A stretch of 64,000 nucleotides of DNA from Rhizopus arrhizus. Its lineage: Eukaryota; Mucoromycota; Mucoromycetes; Mucorales; Rhizopodaceae. Positions 47,401 to 57,290 of the stretch are shown one piece after another. The stretch's first letter is position 1. Every line of letters begins with the position of its first letter. The notes below the pieces were generated by a model. It had not been told where the DNA came from. It saw only the letters and a list, made by a program, of their open reading frames with translations, and searched no databases. Position numbers and translations under genes: made by a program. The stretch spans positions 1,922,001 through 1,986,000 of the forward strand of contig JAKZZE010000004.1 in the NCBI GenBank assembly GCA_024220505.1, written 5' to 3'.

Positions 47401-48881
47401 ATGTCAAAAAGACTTGCATCGGAAGAGCCTTATGTTTCAAATAAAACACTTAAACTTGATTTAAGCAGAAGTCAAATAAACTCACTCATATTAGGAAGGC
47501 TTAATGGCAAAGAATTACCCAACAAGCTTCATGGTCTTCATGATCAATACAATAAGCTATATTCCTTACTTAAGCAGACAGTATCTTCGGGAGAAAGCAA
47601 TTCTTGCTTATTATTTGGAAATAGAGGAACAGGAAAAACTGCTCTTGTCCAAACTGCACTGAGAGATCTTCGAAAAATATACCCTGATTTTTGCATTGTC
47701 AAATTAAATGGATTAACAGAAACAACTGATCGATTAGCCCTCAGTGAAATCTCTCGACAGTTAATCACTGAACAAACAGAGCAAGACCAACGTTCATTTG
47801 TACATTTCTCTCATAACCAAAATCAAGATACTTTGCTAATTTCATTCTTTGCGTAGACTTCTTTTGCCGAATCACTTGATTATTTATTATCACTCCTCAA
47901 ATCAGGCAACAAATCATCACTTCCCGTTATATTCATTCTTGACGAATTCGATTTGTTTGCACAGCAACCTAAACAGACTTTATTATACAACTTGTTTGAT
48001 GCGGCTCAAAGTGCACAGAACCCTATGGCAGTTATTGGCCTGACCTGTCGACTGGACGCACTGGATTTATTAGAAAAGCGCGTCAAATCAAGATTTTCAC
48101 ACCGACAAATTTATCTATTTTCTACAACAAACTTTGATGGGTTTATGGAGATGGCTAAAGATACTTTTATTATTCCTGAACATATTCATGGATATAAAGA
48201 ATTCAACGCTTCTGTTGAGGAATTATTTAAAACTCCTGTGATGATTGGTATTGTTCGAAAAATATATGATATTTCAAAAGACATTCGTTTATTTCACAAA
48301 ATTGCAGTAAAAAAAAAAAAAAAAAATACAGCTTATATAAACATATTGTTAATATAGTTTATTCTATAGTATTATCCAGCAATAAAGCTATACACACAAC
48401 TTCACTTATCAGCAGATGATTTTATAGAATCCAATCTAGCACAGAGAGCAGACGCGAAAACTGAATTACTGCAAGGGATTGCTTTGCTAGAACTCATTTT
48501 AATCATTAGTATGAAGAAATTGTTAGAAAAGGAAATTAGTACCTTTAATTTTCAAATGGTATATGATGAATATAAAGAATTCATGACGCAGACACAGGTG
48601 AAAGGGCAAGGATTTGGTATGAGACTCTACAAGCGTGCTGTGGCATTAAAGGTAGAAATTTTTTCTATTTTAGCCTGTGAATGAACTTTTGTCTCAATAT
48701 TTATTAGGCCTTTGAAAATCTTCAATTGTTTGAATTGGTTGCTCCAATTGAAAGCTCAGGCAAATGCCCCAAAGAATATCGTATGGCAAAATTAATGCTA
48801 GAAAGAGCTCAAATAACGGAAGCCGTTCTCAAATATAATTGTCCTGCTATCATCAAAAAATGGGGCACTGGTGGTGCATAA
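47401..48881 (+). CDS. ORC4: Origin recognition complex subunit 4
   Basis: ORC4 is an AAA+ subunit of the complex that marks replication origins. Four exons (47401-47799, 47857-48306, 48370-48651, 48708-48881) give 434 aa, matching the length of metazoan ORC4. Walker A is LLFGNRGTGKTALVQ, Walker B is VIFILDEFDLFAQQ, sensor/arginine region LTCRLDALDLLEKRVKSRFS. The winged-helix part includes FNFQMVYDEYKEF and ends with CPAIIKKWGTGGA. The intron at 48307-48369 starts inside an A-rich run. Its 3' end converges on the F-box gene, 48 bp apart. Confidence 0.95.
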
Positions 48882-48929
48882 TACTAAATAAAAAGAAAAA
48901 GCAGACATTTTTTACTCTATATTCACAAA

Positions 48930-50463
48930 TTAATTTAATCTCCATTCGACGATAGAATTATTCAATGGCTCATAGTCCGGGCCAGTTGTATCATCTTGTA
49001 AGAGTTTGTTAGCATGTCTCAAGAAATGTAATAAATATTTAATAATACCTGATGTATATGTGCCACCTATCAAACCATATGTATTGACAAGATATTCCCA
49101 TAAAGTTGGAGTAACAATTGAAAACCCTCCTTTGAATGATCCACGCGGTCTTGAAGCAGGATTCAATCGTCCAGGTACATCTGGATCTTCTAAACTATCA
49201 TTTGTTACTGGGCCTTCGCCCAGTTTACCATCACATAAATGTAAAAACCATGAGCACATCCACATTCTATCTACAAAATAGTATTTTTCCCCAATGTACA
49301 CCGAATACCGATCAGCCTGCTCTCTGTATAGCTCACGTTCTTTCATACATTGGTTTCTTCTTTGCAAGGCTTGTTTGCCCTGCACACTATCATAGGTCAA
49401 CGTCTGTAATAATAGATCAACATAATGTGCCTCACTTTTATCTCCTCGCATTTCGCCAAGCTATTGGGGTTGTAAATAAGATCAAAAATGACTCCAAGAA
49501 AAAAAAAACTCTTTTTCTTACTAATCTGTTACAAACAAAGCAATATAATTGTAAAACATTCATTCGAATCAGAATACCATGTCCTTCGACAGATTTGTGA
49601 AAAGTGTATGCACAATCTTTGCAACCTAACAATCAACCAAAAATCATTAATCTTGCGCACACCTCTAGCAAGTATACATACGATTTCTAACATTGCCTTT
49701 CCAGATATAGAGACACAACCCTGTGTCTTTGCAGTTCGTCCCACAAGTTGCACAATTCAAATTTTTAGGAAGCCAGTTGAGTACTTGTTGATATTTTGCA
49801 GCATAAGGTTTCAATGTATTTCCATCGACACAGCCAACATGAGGACATATTTTACAATCGTTCGGATCTTCTGATTTGCGTTCGTACATATCTTTCCAAC
49901 TTTCTTCGGGCAATTTGTAAGTCACGCCAAAAGTATTGTAAAGCTGCTCTTTCCATACAGCGTCACTGTGAGCAACAAGGGCCAATTTATGACACACTTG
50001 AGAAAACACTCTCAAGTCTTTGAGCGGCAAATGGCCTGCAATGCAAGTGAGCACTTCATTATTAATATCTGTTAAAAGCATATTGGTGTCAAAGCAACAA
50101 AAAAAAAATGTTTTTAGAATTTTTTTTTTTTTGGAAGTACCGCTTTGAAGATAATGTGTGCAATCTCCGGCTTTCGTCATTAATTGCCGCAGTAACTCTA
50201 AGCAAGCTACAGTCACTTGAAAAGAGGGAAAAAGCAGAATTGTAAAAGCTGCATAATTTGTATGATAAAGTATAAGCACACAATATTTACATTTAAAAAT
50301 TATAAGCTTAACTCTTTCATATTCTGTTGTAAATCTTGAGTTTATGTAAATGATAGTCCATGCAAAGGGTTTCCCAAAATGTATAGCGTTTGAAGCTGTG
50401 ATTGGTCGTTCGAGAACATTTTTATTTTGCAACAATTCAGCTACTTTTTTTTTCCTTTGCCAT
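48930..50463 (-). CDS. F-box / ZnF-UBP / DUSP domain protein (one-base frame anomaly in exon 1)
   Basis: Exons: 50291-50463, 50141-50215, 49682-50068, 49522-49625, 48930-49460. F-box: INNEVLTCIAGHLPLKDLRV then FSQVCHKL and VWKEQLYNTFG. A UBP-type zinc finger follows with C-x2-C pairs (CKICPHVGC, NCATCG, CKDCAYTFHK, HG, CFVC). Last is a DUSP domain: YFVDRMWMCSWFLHL, GPVTNDSL, VTPTLWEYLVNTYG. DUSP and ZnF-UBP normally belong to ubiquitin peptidases, but no peptidase domain is present, so this is likely an SCF substrate adaptor with ubiquitin-binding modules. Exon 1 reads ATG GCA AAG then nine A; with eight A the whole gene is in frame (422 aa), with nine it stops after eight codons. The Fanzor transposon ends 58 bp upstream of the ATG. 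Confidence 0.8.
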
Positions 50464-50520
50464 TATATTATTCAAAGAGCAATGTCACAAACTATTAATG
50501 TTTTAGTTGAGTTACAACTA

Positions 50521-50626
50521 CAGTGGGGCTGGTAAATTTTGTCGGTTTAAAGAAAATAAACTTCGTTTAGCAAAAAACAAATGTCGTTTCCAGAAAAATA
50601 AATGTCACTAACCTAAATGAAAATTT
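50521..50626 (+). repeat. Left inverted repeat with 21-nt subterminal repeats
   Basis: After the terminal 21 bp, four 21-nt units follow at 50542, 50563, 50584 and 50605, each starting TC and containing AAAA(T/C)AAA. The second and third units begin TCGTTT and end CAAATG or TAAATG. Probable transposase-binding sites. Confidence 0.8.
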
Positions 50627-50753
50627 CGTTTAGTACATTTATTGTTGTCGCTTTGTACTTGTTTTATTGCAATACCTGTATTAAATGACCAAGGCGATAA
50701 CCTTGGTGGTGAATTTTTTGTGATTTTCCTACTTTTGTTCTACTTAAAGATGA
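50521..50753 (-). ncRNA. Candidate Fanzor guide (omega) RNA source
   Basis: Established for TnpB/Fanzor: the guide RNA derives from the element end downstream of the nuclease ORF, with its guide reading into flanking DNA. Here 233 nt lie between the Fanzor stop (50754) and the element end. A transcript running on would take its guide from 50520 downward on minus. Position is the only evidence; no structure was computed. Confidence 0.35.
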
Positions 50754-53655
50754 TCAGTCTAAAGAATATTTTCTGGTGAAAAGGCTAGGGCGTTCGCCAG
50801 TCTTTCTCAAACTATTTAGGATCTTGAGAAAATTCAATACGGCTGCTTGATCGCGATTCCAAAGTCTTCTTTTTATTCCTGTGGTTTGTTGTTTAAGGCA
50901 TGAGAGGCTCTTACACCTAGTACTGCATTGGTTATCAAGAATTATTCTAGTTTATTTTTCCCTTTGGATTACCTCAGCAAACCATTGCATAGCACATCTG
51001 GCTTCTTTTTCTGTTGGTAAGGGCGAGGATTTGGCACGGTTTTGAATTTTTCCAAGTCATTTTCACAGGTTGGACAATGGGAAGATGTTTTGTATTCATT
51101 GATTAAGTAGACAACAAACCCATTCTTCTTTAACATCCTGATTAACCCCTTGCTTCTTGTCGGTTCTTGATACTTGACATTAGGGGCGGACCAATCTCCA
51201 AAAACTAAGACAGCATCTTGACCAAACTTTGCTTTTAAGTTACGCACCAGTTTTTGATCATTCTGGTCAAAGAAAAGTTTACTTGAAAATTTCAATTTTC
51301 GAAAAGGCAAAAGTTGTAGCTTTTCTAATGCTGTACTGATAGTCTTTTTGTAATTACTTTGCTGTGGTCGTCTACATATCTCTTTTGCCAGCTCTAGAAC
51401 TTTGCTTTTCTCACTATCATCTAGTCTTTCTGAAATATGCTTTTGTTGTAGCATTGTTTGTAGGTAGGTGGGATACAGTTGAGACTTTACAGAGCTATCA
51501 GTAGAGTAATTCTCAGGTTGAGGGAAAAAACCACGGATTCTTGCTATGAACAGATTTCCATAATACAAATTACATTTTTGATTGACTCGAAAGTCAAATT
51601 CGGATTCAGGGAAATATGTTTCTTTAGACTTTGTTGTCTCGTTTTCATAATATTCGTACAAGGTGTTTTTTACTGATGCTCTTGTTTTAATGTACTCTAC
51701 AAACTTTTTCAAGTCTACAGAGTTGGATTCAGATCTAGAAAGGATTGCTTCGGCTTTCTGGACCACAAAAGGTTGAGTACGCTTTCTTAAATATCTGAAG
51801 TGCCTTGAACATTGTGAGCGGTTGTTCTTGGTAAATATAAGTGTTCGTTTTTCTTCAACAGTGCTGGTTTCTTTCATGCTGTACATCAAGTCCCGCCTTC
51901 CAGGGTCTATCAAGACACACTTGCCTTCAGTGCTCTTTAAGTCGGTTTGACCTAATTCTTCAATATGCTCTGTTTGCTTACCGTCCACTTTCTTTTCAGT
52001 GTTGAGTTTAGGCGACTTTCTGCTTGTATCAGTGTTTTGCTTTATTATGGAGACACCGACTCCATCTGTTTCGAGAGTTCCTTGGAACCGCAAAGTCTTT
52101 TGAAATCCTTGATGCTTGAACGCCTTTTTATTTAAGTCTACGATGGCGCCCCATGTCTCAAACTTGCTTCCTGTTTTTGGATTCTTTTTGCTCTTGAGAA
52201 CATGGTGATGGATTATTTTGCTATCCAACGTCATGTAGCAAGGAATAAAGGTGGTGCGTAGCGGGAAACAAGCAAACTGTTTCATCTGTTCAGCTTCAGA
52301 CAATTCGGCAAGTCTGAAGAAGGCTTTAAAATGGTTTTTTGGACTAGCCATAATGTCATAGTAAATTGAGTTCTTTTGGAAGGTGTAGTCCTCTGGGTAG
52401 CTTGAGAGAAAGCCATTTAATTGTGTTCTTGATTGATCATCTAAAAGACCAACTTCAGGCAACTCTTTTTTTGTGATAGCAAGCTTCACCTGATTGCAAG
52501 GTCGATAAATCTTCTCTCGGATAGCTTCTTTTATCGCTTTACTACTAGACTTGTTTGCTTGCATTTCTCCTCTGAGACTCTCTGTCTTTTCCTTCTTTTT
52601 AAATAACTTGTTTATCAAACCACGCAGCCTATTTCCAAAATGAGCTTTGATGTTATTATAGTAGGCCGTTTGAATCTTCGTACACTCGTACAGGGCTATT
52701 TGCTGAGCATATGGTAAGTTGGAGGGAGTATAACCAGCATCTTCAAAGTAAGCTTCTTTATATTTTGATATTAATCGCCTATAGTTTTTGGTCGTATCCT
52801 TCAGCCTTGGGCTATTTCTACCCTTTGAGAGAACAAGACTCAGAAAAACTTCAACAAAGAAATCTTTTGTCACAAAGTTGTTCAGCGCAAAATTTTCATT
52901 TGCTGCCAGCTCTTGTAAATATATGTACTTTGTGAAGGCAAAGGTATGTGTAACTAGTAAGTTGGTAGTGTGAACCAAATCATACAATGGCTGTAAATAT
53001 GCTGGTTTCCAAATATTTTTTACAGTCGTTTTAATTGTCATCACACGCTTGCTTATCTTCTCAGGGCCTTCTTTAATGTCACTTGCCTTGTCAACAGTCA
53101 CAGGACAAAAACTTGACTTGACAGAAGTTGCAGCTGAATTGAAAACAGTTGGAACAGGTTTACTAGGCTTGAGGGAAGTTAGACTTGTTTTAGAAGCAGT
53201 CGTGCTTGACTCCACAGCAGCAGAAGTTAATTTGGTCATACGAAAAGCAGATTTGGTTGATTCACCCAAAAAGGGTCTTTTGACGACAGGTGCATCAAAA
53301 TCGTCACTGCTATATTCAAGATCATAGTCATCAAGAGTGATCTTATTGAACATGATAGTTTCATCTGTTGTAGAGATACCAGTACTACTCGTAGTAGTAA
53401 CTTCAGAAACTGTAGCTTTGCCTTTGCCTTTGAGCCTCTTTTGTAATCCACTCTGTGGAGTATTTTTCCTACCTATGATGGAGTTTCATACGTTAGACTA
53501 GCTGTTTACCTACATCAAGTTTGACAATGCAACTTACTTTTTCTTTTTCTAGCTGTTACAACGGGTTGGAAGTCGTCGTCTGAGTTGTCTTCTACATATA
53601 GTTCAAACAAGTCTATAACAGTATCAATTTTGTGGTCAGTGACATTTCGATCCAT
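50754..53655 (-). CDS. Fanzor: eukaryotic TnpB-like RNA-guided nuclease, 926 aa, apparently intact
   Basis: Fanzors are transposon-encoded, guide-RNA-directed DNA nucleases with a RuvC core. Exons 53538-53655, 50973-53472 and 50754-50916 total 2,781 nt (926 aa). The N-terminus is acidic then basic (ARKRKSRKN, an NLS candidate). RuvC-I is CVLIDPGRRDLMYSM with D at about residue 562. Later VLVFGDWSAP and GFVVYLINEYKTSSHCPTC carry E832, the shifted RuvC-II glutamate, and the first zinc pair. Exon 3 supplies the second zinc pair (RCKSLSC) and RuvC-III LWNRDQAAVLNFLKIL with D895. Without splicing at 50917-50972 the ORF stops before RuvC-III and looks truncated. No internal stops or shifts. It lies downstream of the transposase remnant, same strand. 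Confidence 0.9.
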
Positions 53656-54354
53656 TATTAGATATGGAGCCTACCGTTTTCGCTCTTAGATGGCTTCTTT
53701 TGGTTTGAAGAGAATAAAGTATCTTTTTGCTTTCCTTTCATTTTCTAATGTGTTTTCATGAGTGAAATATACGAACAAAAAGAAAAAAAAATGTCTTCCG
53801 AAATTGATTTGAATGTTAAAAGGAAATACTCCCATCCCATTTATATAGGTTTATTCAAACACAGCTACAACCGAATAATAGCAATGCGCCTACAATGAGC
53901 TTACACCATGTAGTAGCTTGTAATAGAAGATACTTGTTTTCTAGATTCACATAGAGTAGTAGGTAGGGCTCGAGAAGTTATTAGCGTCTGAATGTGTCAA
54001 GTTCTTTATGTTTTTTCATCAAATCTCAACGATAAATATGTTAAGAACATACTTGATGATCATAAAATGTTGGACCGTTATCTTGTAATGGCACTGCATA
54101 ATGATGATATATTAACTGATCAAAATATCCATTAAAAGTCCTTTGCTGAGACCAATAAAACTGTTTTAATCATATCAATTCTCGCAAGGTTTATATTCTA
54201 AAAAGATATGGTGTTTTGAAAATATCATAGTATAATTTTAAAAGCATGTTCACATGGGTGTTTTATTACAACAGTGGATGATTTGACTAGAGAAGCCATA
54301 AAGAATTTGATTATAACCATCAGGACTTCGACTCGATAAGTTTTCATTTGACGA
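53656..54354. other. Element-internal spacer between Fanzor and transposase remnant
   Basis: About 700 bp containing the presumed Fanzor promoter (minus strand). No ORF with content. No TATA box close to 53655 stands out. Confidence 0.4.
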
Positions 54355-55256
54355 TGTTTGAGTTTTCCTTTAACTATAGCCTAAAATTGCTCAATTGGGT
54401 TGGGCTCTGGCGAAAAAGAAGGTAAGTACGTTACTCTATAACCTCTACTCTCAATTTTTATTACATTGGATGAGACTTATGGATAGTACAGTAATCCATT
54501 ACAAGATAACTACCCATAAGACTTTCGTCCATGTCCATGATATCAAGAAGCTCACTTATAAATCTTACAAAGTGGGCAGTAGTTGTATTTTTTTGCTACT
54601 GGCTTGTTGTTCTCGATGGCAGTACTCTCCTCCACACCAGCGTACTCTATAGTAGACTCTTCAATAATAATGTCGCCTCCTCGTATCTCGTTTGCAAGTT
54701 ATTGTCAGAGTTTCTTATCATAGGGTCAAAGGTTGGCTTTATTGAAATGAGCATGTTATTTCTCAAGTGGTGGTTCATTTGAGACTTGAAATCTTCAAGT
54801 CCTCAAACTGCGATTTCAGAGAATCAATAATGTTATCAGAACAAAGTCGTGAGTCTTTTTCTACTATTTGTTGAATATACTGCTCATGTTCAGTAGTCAG
54901 TGAGTTAGGTCGGCCGGGATTTCTTTGCAACTTTTTGTAAACTACCTTCCCAGTTTCTTGATAGTGTTCCCACCAGCGCATAGCAGTACGAGGATTAATT
55001 CCAAGATCCTTTGCATGCAAAGTCACTTTTCCTCTTTCCGTAGGGCCCTCGATCATTCCGTCAATAAATATCTCTCTGGTTTGGTCGTTGTAGTCTTTGT
55101 AGACGCTGCTTTCTTGACCACTGTTATAGCCTTTTTTGTTGAATCTTTTGCAGTAGTTTCTTTCTCTGCTGGTTTGAGACTCAAATAGGACTTTTGGCTC
55201 ATTGTGGATTCAAGTATTACGTTTGGATAACTGATTTCGGTTAACACACCTTCCAT
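54355..55256 (-). pseudogene. DDE transposase, IS630/Tc1-mariner type, broken
   Basis: The helix-turn-helix part is clear: RGKVTLHAKDLGINPRTAMRWW, then GRPNSLTTEHEQYI. The start (55256, MEGVLTEISYPN) is in another frame, with a shift near 55070. After DLKISS at about 54780 frames break. The segment holding the first catalytic D is missing or unrecognisable. VRFISELLDIMD and YLVMDYCTIHK (second D) and SPEPNPIEQF (last acidic residue region, about 54390) survive with stops between. Therefore it cannot make active enzyme. It belongs to the same family as the fragment at 55815-56370. Confidence 0.85.
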
Positions 55257-55469
55257 CGGGTCGAAGACTCTCTCTCCATCCTTATTGTAGGCATTATTGT
55301 GTTCGTCTTCATAAAAAATGTATTTTTTGTCATGTTATTCAATTGTTAGAGCGAAGGGAAAGAAATAAAGCCTTTACATCGTAGCCGACAATAATCCCTC
55401 AGTAACGCCAATTTGACTCGGCCCAAAAAGACACAGTAAAACTTTAAGAGCGACAATTATTTGCTAGCA

Positions 55470-55580
55470 AAAGACTAAACATTTATCAGGTAGTGCCGTT
55501 TATTTTTAGGTAACCGCCATTTGTTTTTCGGAAGCTACCATTTATTTTTTCAAAATGGACAAAATTTACTAGTCGCATTG
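55470..55580 (-). repeat. Right inverted repeat with 21-nt subterminal repeats
   Basis: Read on minus from 55580: a 21-bp end, then units of 21 nt containing AAAAAATAAATG, AAAAACAAATG and AAAAATAAACG, mirroring the left end unit for unit. Confidence 0.8.
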
Positions 55581-55814
55581 TATATAATGTACAAATAGCA
55601 AATTTTTATTAGCTCAGTATTTTTGTGAGGAAAATTCATATAAAGTTGAAGTTTATTATTTTGTCAATGAACACATGTATTTACATAAAAAACATCGAAA
55701 TAACAGTATCTCTATGTTATTTGTAGATATTACAGATTGGCCATTTATAAAAAAAAGAAAAATATATATTTACTATTTTCATAAATTATTCGTACACCTT
55801 CAGAATATTACATT

Positions 55815-56370
55815 GGCTTACTGTTCAAGCAATCCTCGATCTAGCGGTTGAATATCTACAAAGTCCTTGAATATAGCTCAAAAGGATTCTATTGCATGCA
55901 TCTTCATTTCTAGACGATCATGTCCCTTCCTGCAAAAGCTCTTTTCTTTTAAGCTTATTTTTACATACTGACCAAAACTATCCAATTGGGTTGAGCTTAG
56001 GAGAGTAATCCGGAAGATAAACGCAGCCGTAGCAGCGCTTCTCAATGCATTTTCTGATATCAGTATTCTTATGAATAGGAAAATTGTCCATAACAATGCA
56101 CCTGCTCTTCAATTACTCTTGCTGATACACAATACCAGCAGCATTTGCAATGAAATTATAGTACTCAGTAACATTTTCTCTTTTGGCATTTTCAAAAGTT
56201 TGAGTACTACCTGCTGTCTTTCTCTTCTTCGAAAGAACAGGTGCTCTTGGTCTTTTTACTTTGTTTATTACACTATAAGGAGAAATAGCATTCAAATAGT
56301 TGTTGTTTTGACTCTTGTCTTGGGTACATATGCAGAAGCACATCAACCCCCTAATTTTTCTATCATTCCA
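55815..56370 (-). pseudogene. Second IS630/Tc1-type DDE transposase fragment
   Basis: Minus-strand pieces: VPKTRVKTTTI, NVTEYYNFIANAAGIVYQ, IVMDNFPIHKNTDIRKCIEK (second catalytic D), then GCVYLPDYSPKLNPIG with a stop in place of the next residue, and FWSVCKNKLKRKELLQE. The pieces lie in different frames with stops between them. Same family as the remnant inside the Fanzor element but a separate, more complete C-terminal half. Confidence 0.8.
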
Positions 56371-56583
56371 CAGAGCGCCTCATGTTCATTTAGTTTTATT
56401 CATTTATTGATACATTCATAATTATGTTTAGCCATTGGCTTTGTTTTAATATATTCCATAACAAAGAAAAAGTAATGCTATTGCAATCCTTTGAGAGAAT
56501 TGATAATCAAAATAAATTACAAGTAATATAACCTTTTTAATAAAAGAAAAATAACCAAATACTCTGAACAATGATTATCAAAA

Positions 56584-56841
56584 TTGTTTGCTGACGTTTT
56601 TTTTTTGTCTCTTAGATGTACAAATCAAAATTGTAAAGTAACTGTGCAAAACATTTCAGATGCTGAAGAGCTTCGTGAACGTTTATGGAATCGGGATTTG
56701 GCAGTATGTCTAAATATGATTCATGTTGTTCGTAAACTTCGCTTGAATGATGAAATACCAGAAATGCTTCAATGTGCTGAGGCCGAAAGAAGGGGTACAA
56801 CTAGAAGAAGAAAAAGATCTGAAGAGAATGAAGACCGATGA
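56584..56841 (+). pseudogene. Orphan Fanzor C-terminal fragment
   Basis: Plus strand: TTTGCTGAC, then a T-rich intron-like stretch ending TTAG at about 56616, then CTNQNCKVTVQNISDAEE and LWNRDLAVCLNMIHVVRKLR. This is the second zinc pair plus RuvC-III of a Fanzor, with the splice junction at the same place (LLR/C) as in the intact gene at 50916-50973. The rest of the gene is absent. It differs from the intact gene's last exon (LWNRDQAAVLNFL), so it comes from another subfamily. Ends RRKRSEENEDR. Confidence 0.8.
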
Positions 56842-57164
56842 GTTTTACCTAGAACTCTGTAATTTCCAACACAGTTATCGCCGTGTTACCCTAGATGCAC
56901 TTTGGTAAGCTTGGATTTAAATAATTTGGTACTTTATTTATTAATATTCAGTTTCTAAGCCTTTTATCATTGAATGTAGATTTCGAGTTATTAGTAAGTT
57001 TCATGTTATTGATATATTATCTATTTCCTACTCATTATTACTGTTATCCTTATTCCATATTTGCACCAATTTTTCTTGTATTTTCGCTCCTGCTTCTACG
57101 CTAAATTTATTTTTACTTATGCACCATTTTTTCTATTTTATTTGCATGAAGTGTATATCGATTT
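56842..57164. other. AT-rich spacer, no gene
   Basis: Decayed DNA between the Fanzor fragment and the LINE-tail repeat. Nothing recognised. Confidence 0.35.
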
Positions 57165-57290
57165 TGTTACCCTCAATCCCAGATACTTCTTTCACTCTTT
57201 GAACTGACCCGGGCAAAATTAGTATAAAAATACTGCGTGCCCACTTGGGTTTAATAAATAAATAAAAATCTGTTTAATCGTATATCGATT
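57165..57290 (+). repeat. Dispersed LINE-like 3' tail repeat, copy 3 (diverged)
   Basis: CTTTGAACTGACCCGGGCAA and later GTTTAATAAATAAATAAAAA correspond to the pattern of copies 1 and 2, with several substitutions and the same end TTTAATCGTATAT. Confidence 0.6.

Larger units (their letters stand above)
50521..55580 (-). mobile_element. Tc1/mariner-like transposon carrying a Fanzor gene, 5,060 bp
   Basis: The left end reads CAGTGGGGCTGG then TAAATTTTGTC; the right end, inverted, reads CAATGCGACTAG then TAAATTTTGTC, 19 of 23 bases identical. Both ends abut TA (50519-50520 and 55581-55582), the target duplication of Tc1/mariner/IS630 elements. Both ends continue into 21-nt subterminal repeats. 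Cargo on minus: DDE transposase remnant (54355-55256) upstream, then Fanzor (50754-53655). Boundaries were found by comparing the two ends by eye; the agreement of terminal repeats, TA flanks and gene content makes them secure. Confidence 0.88.

Noticed and set aside
49136..49874. Plus-strand ORFs over the F-box gene
   Set aside because: Antisense to the DUSP and zinc-finger exons.
56613..56841. First idea that this fragment is the missing C-terminus of the 50.7-53.7 kb Fanzor, split off by inversion
   Set aside because: The minus-strand gene has its own terminal exon at 50754-50916 with different residues (LWNRDQAAVL versus LWNRDLAVCL).
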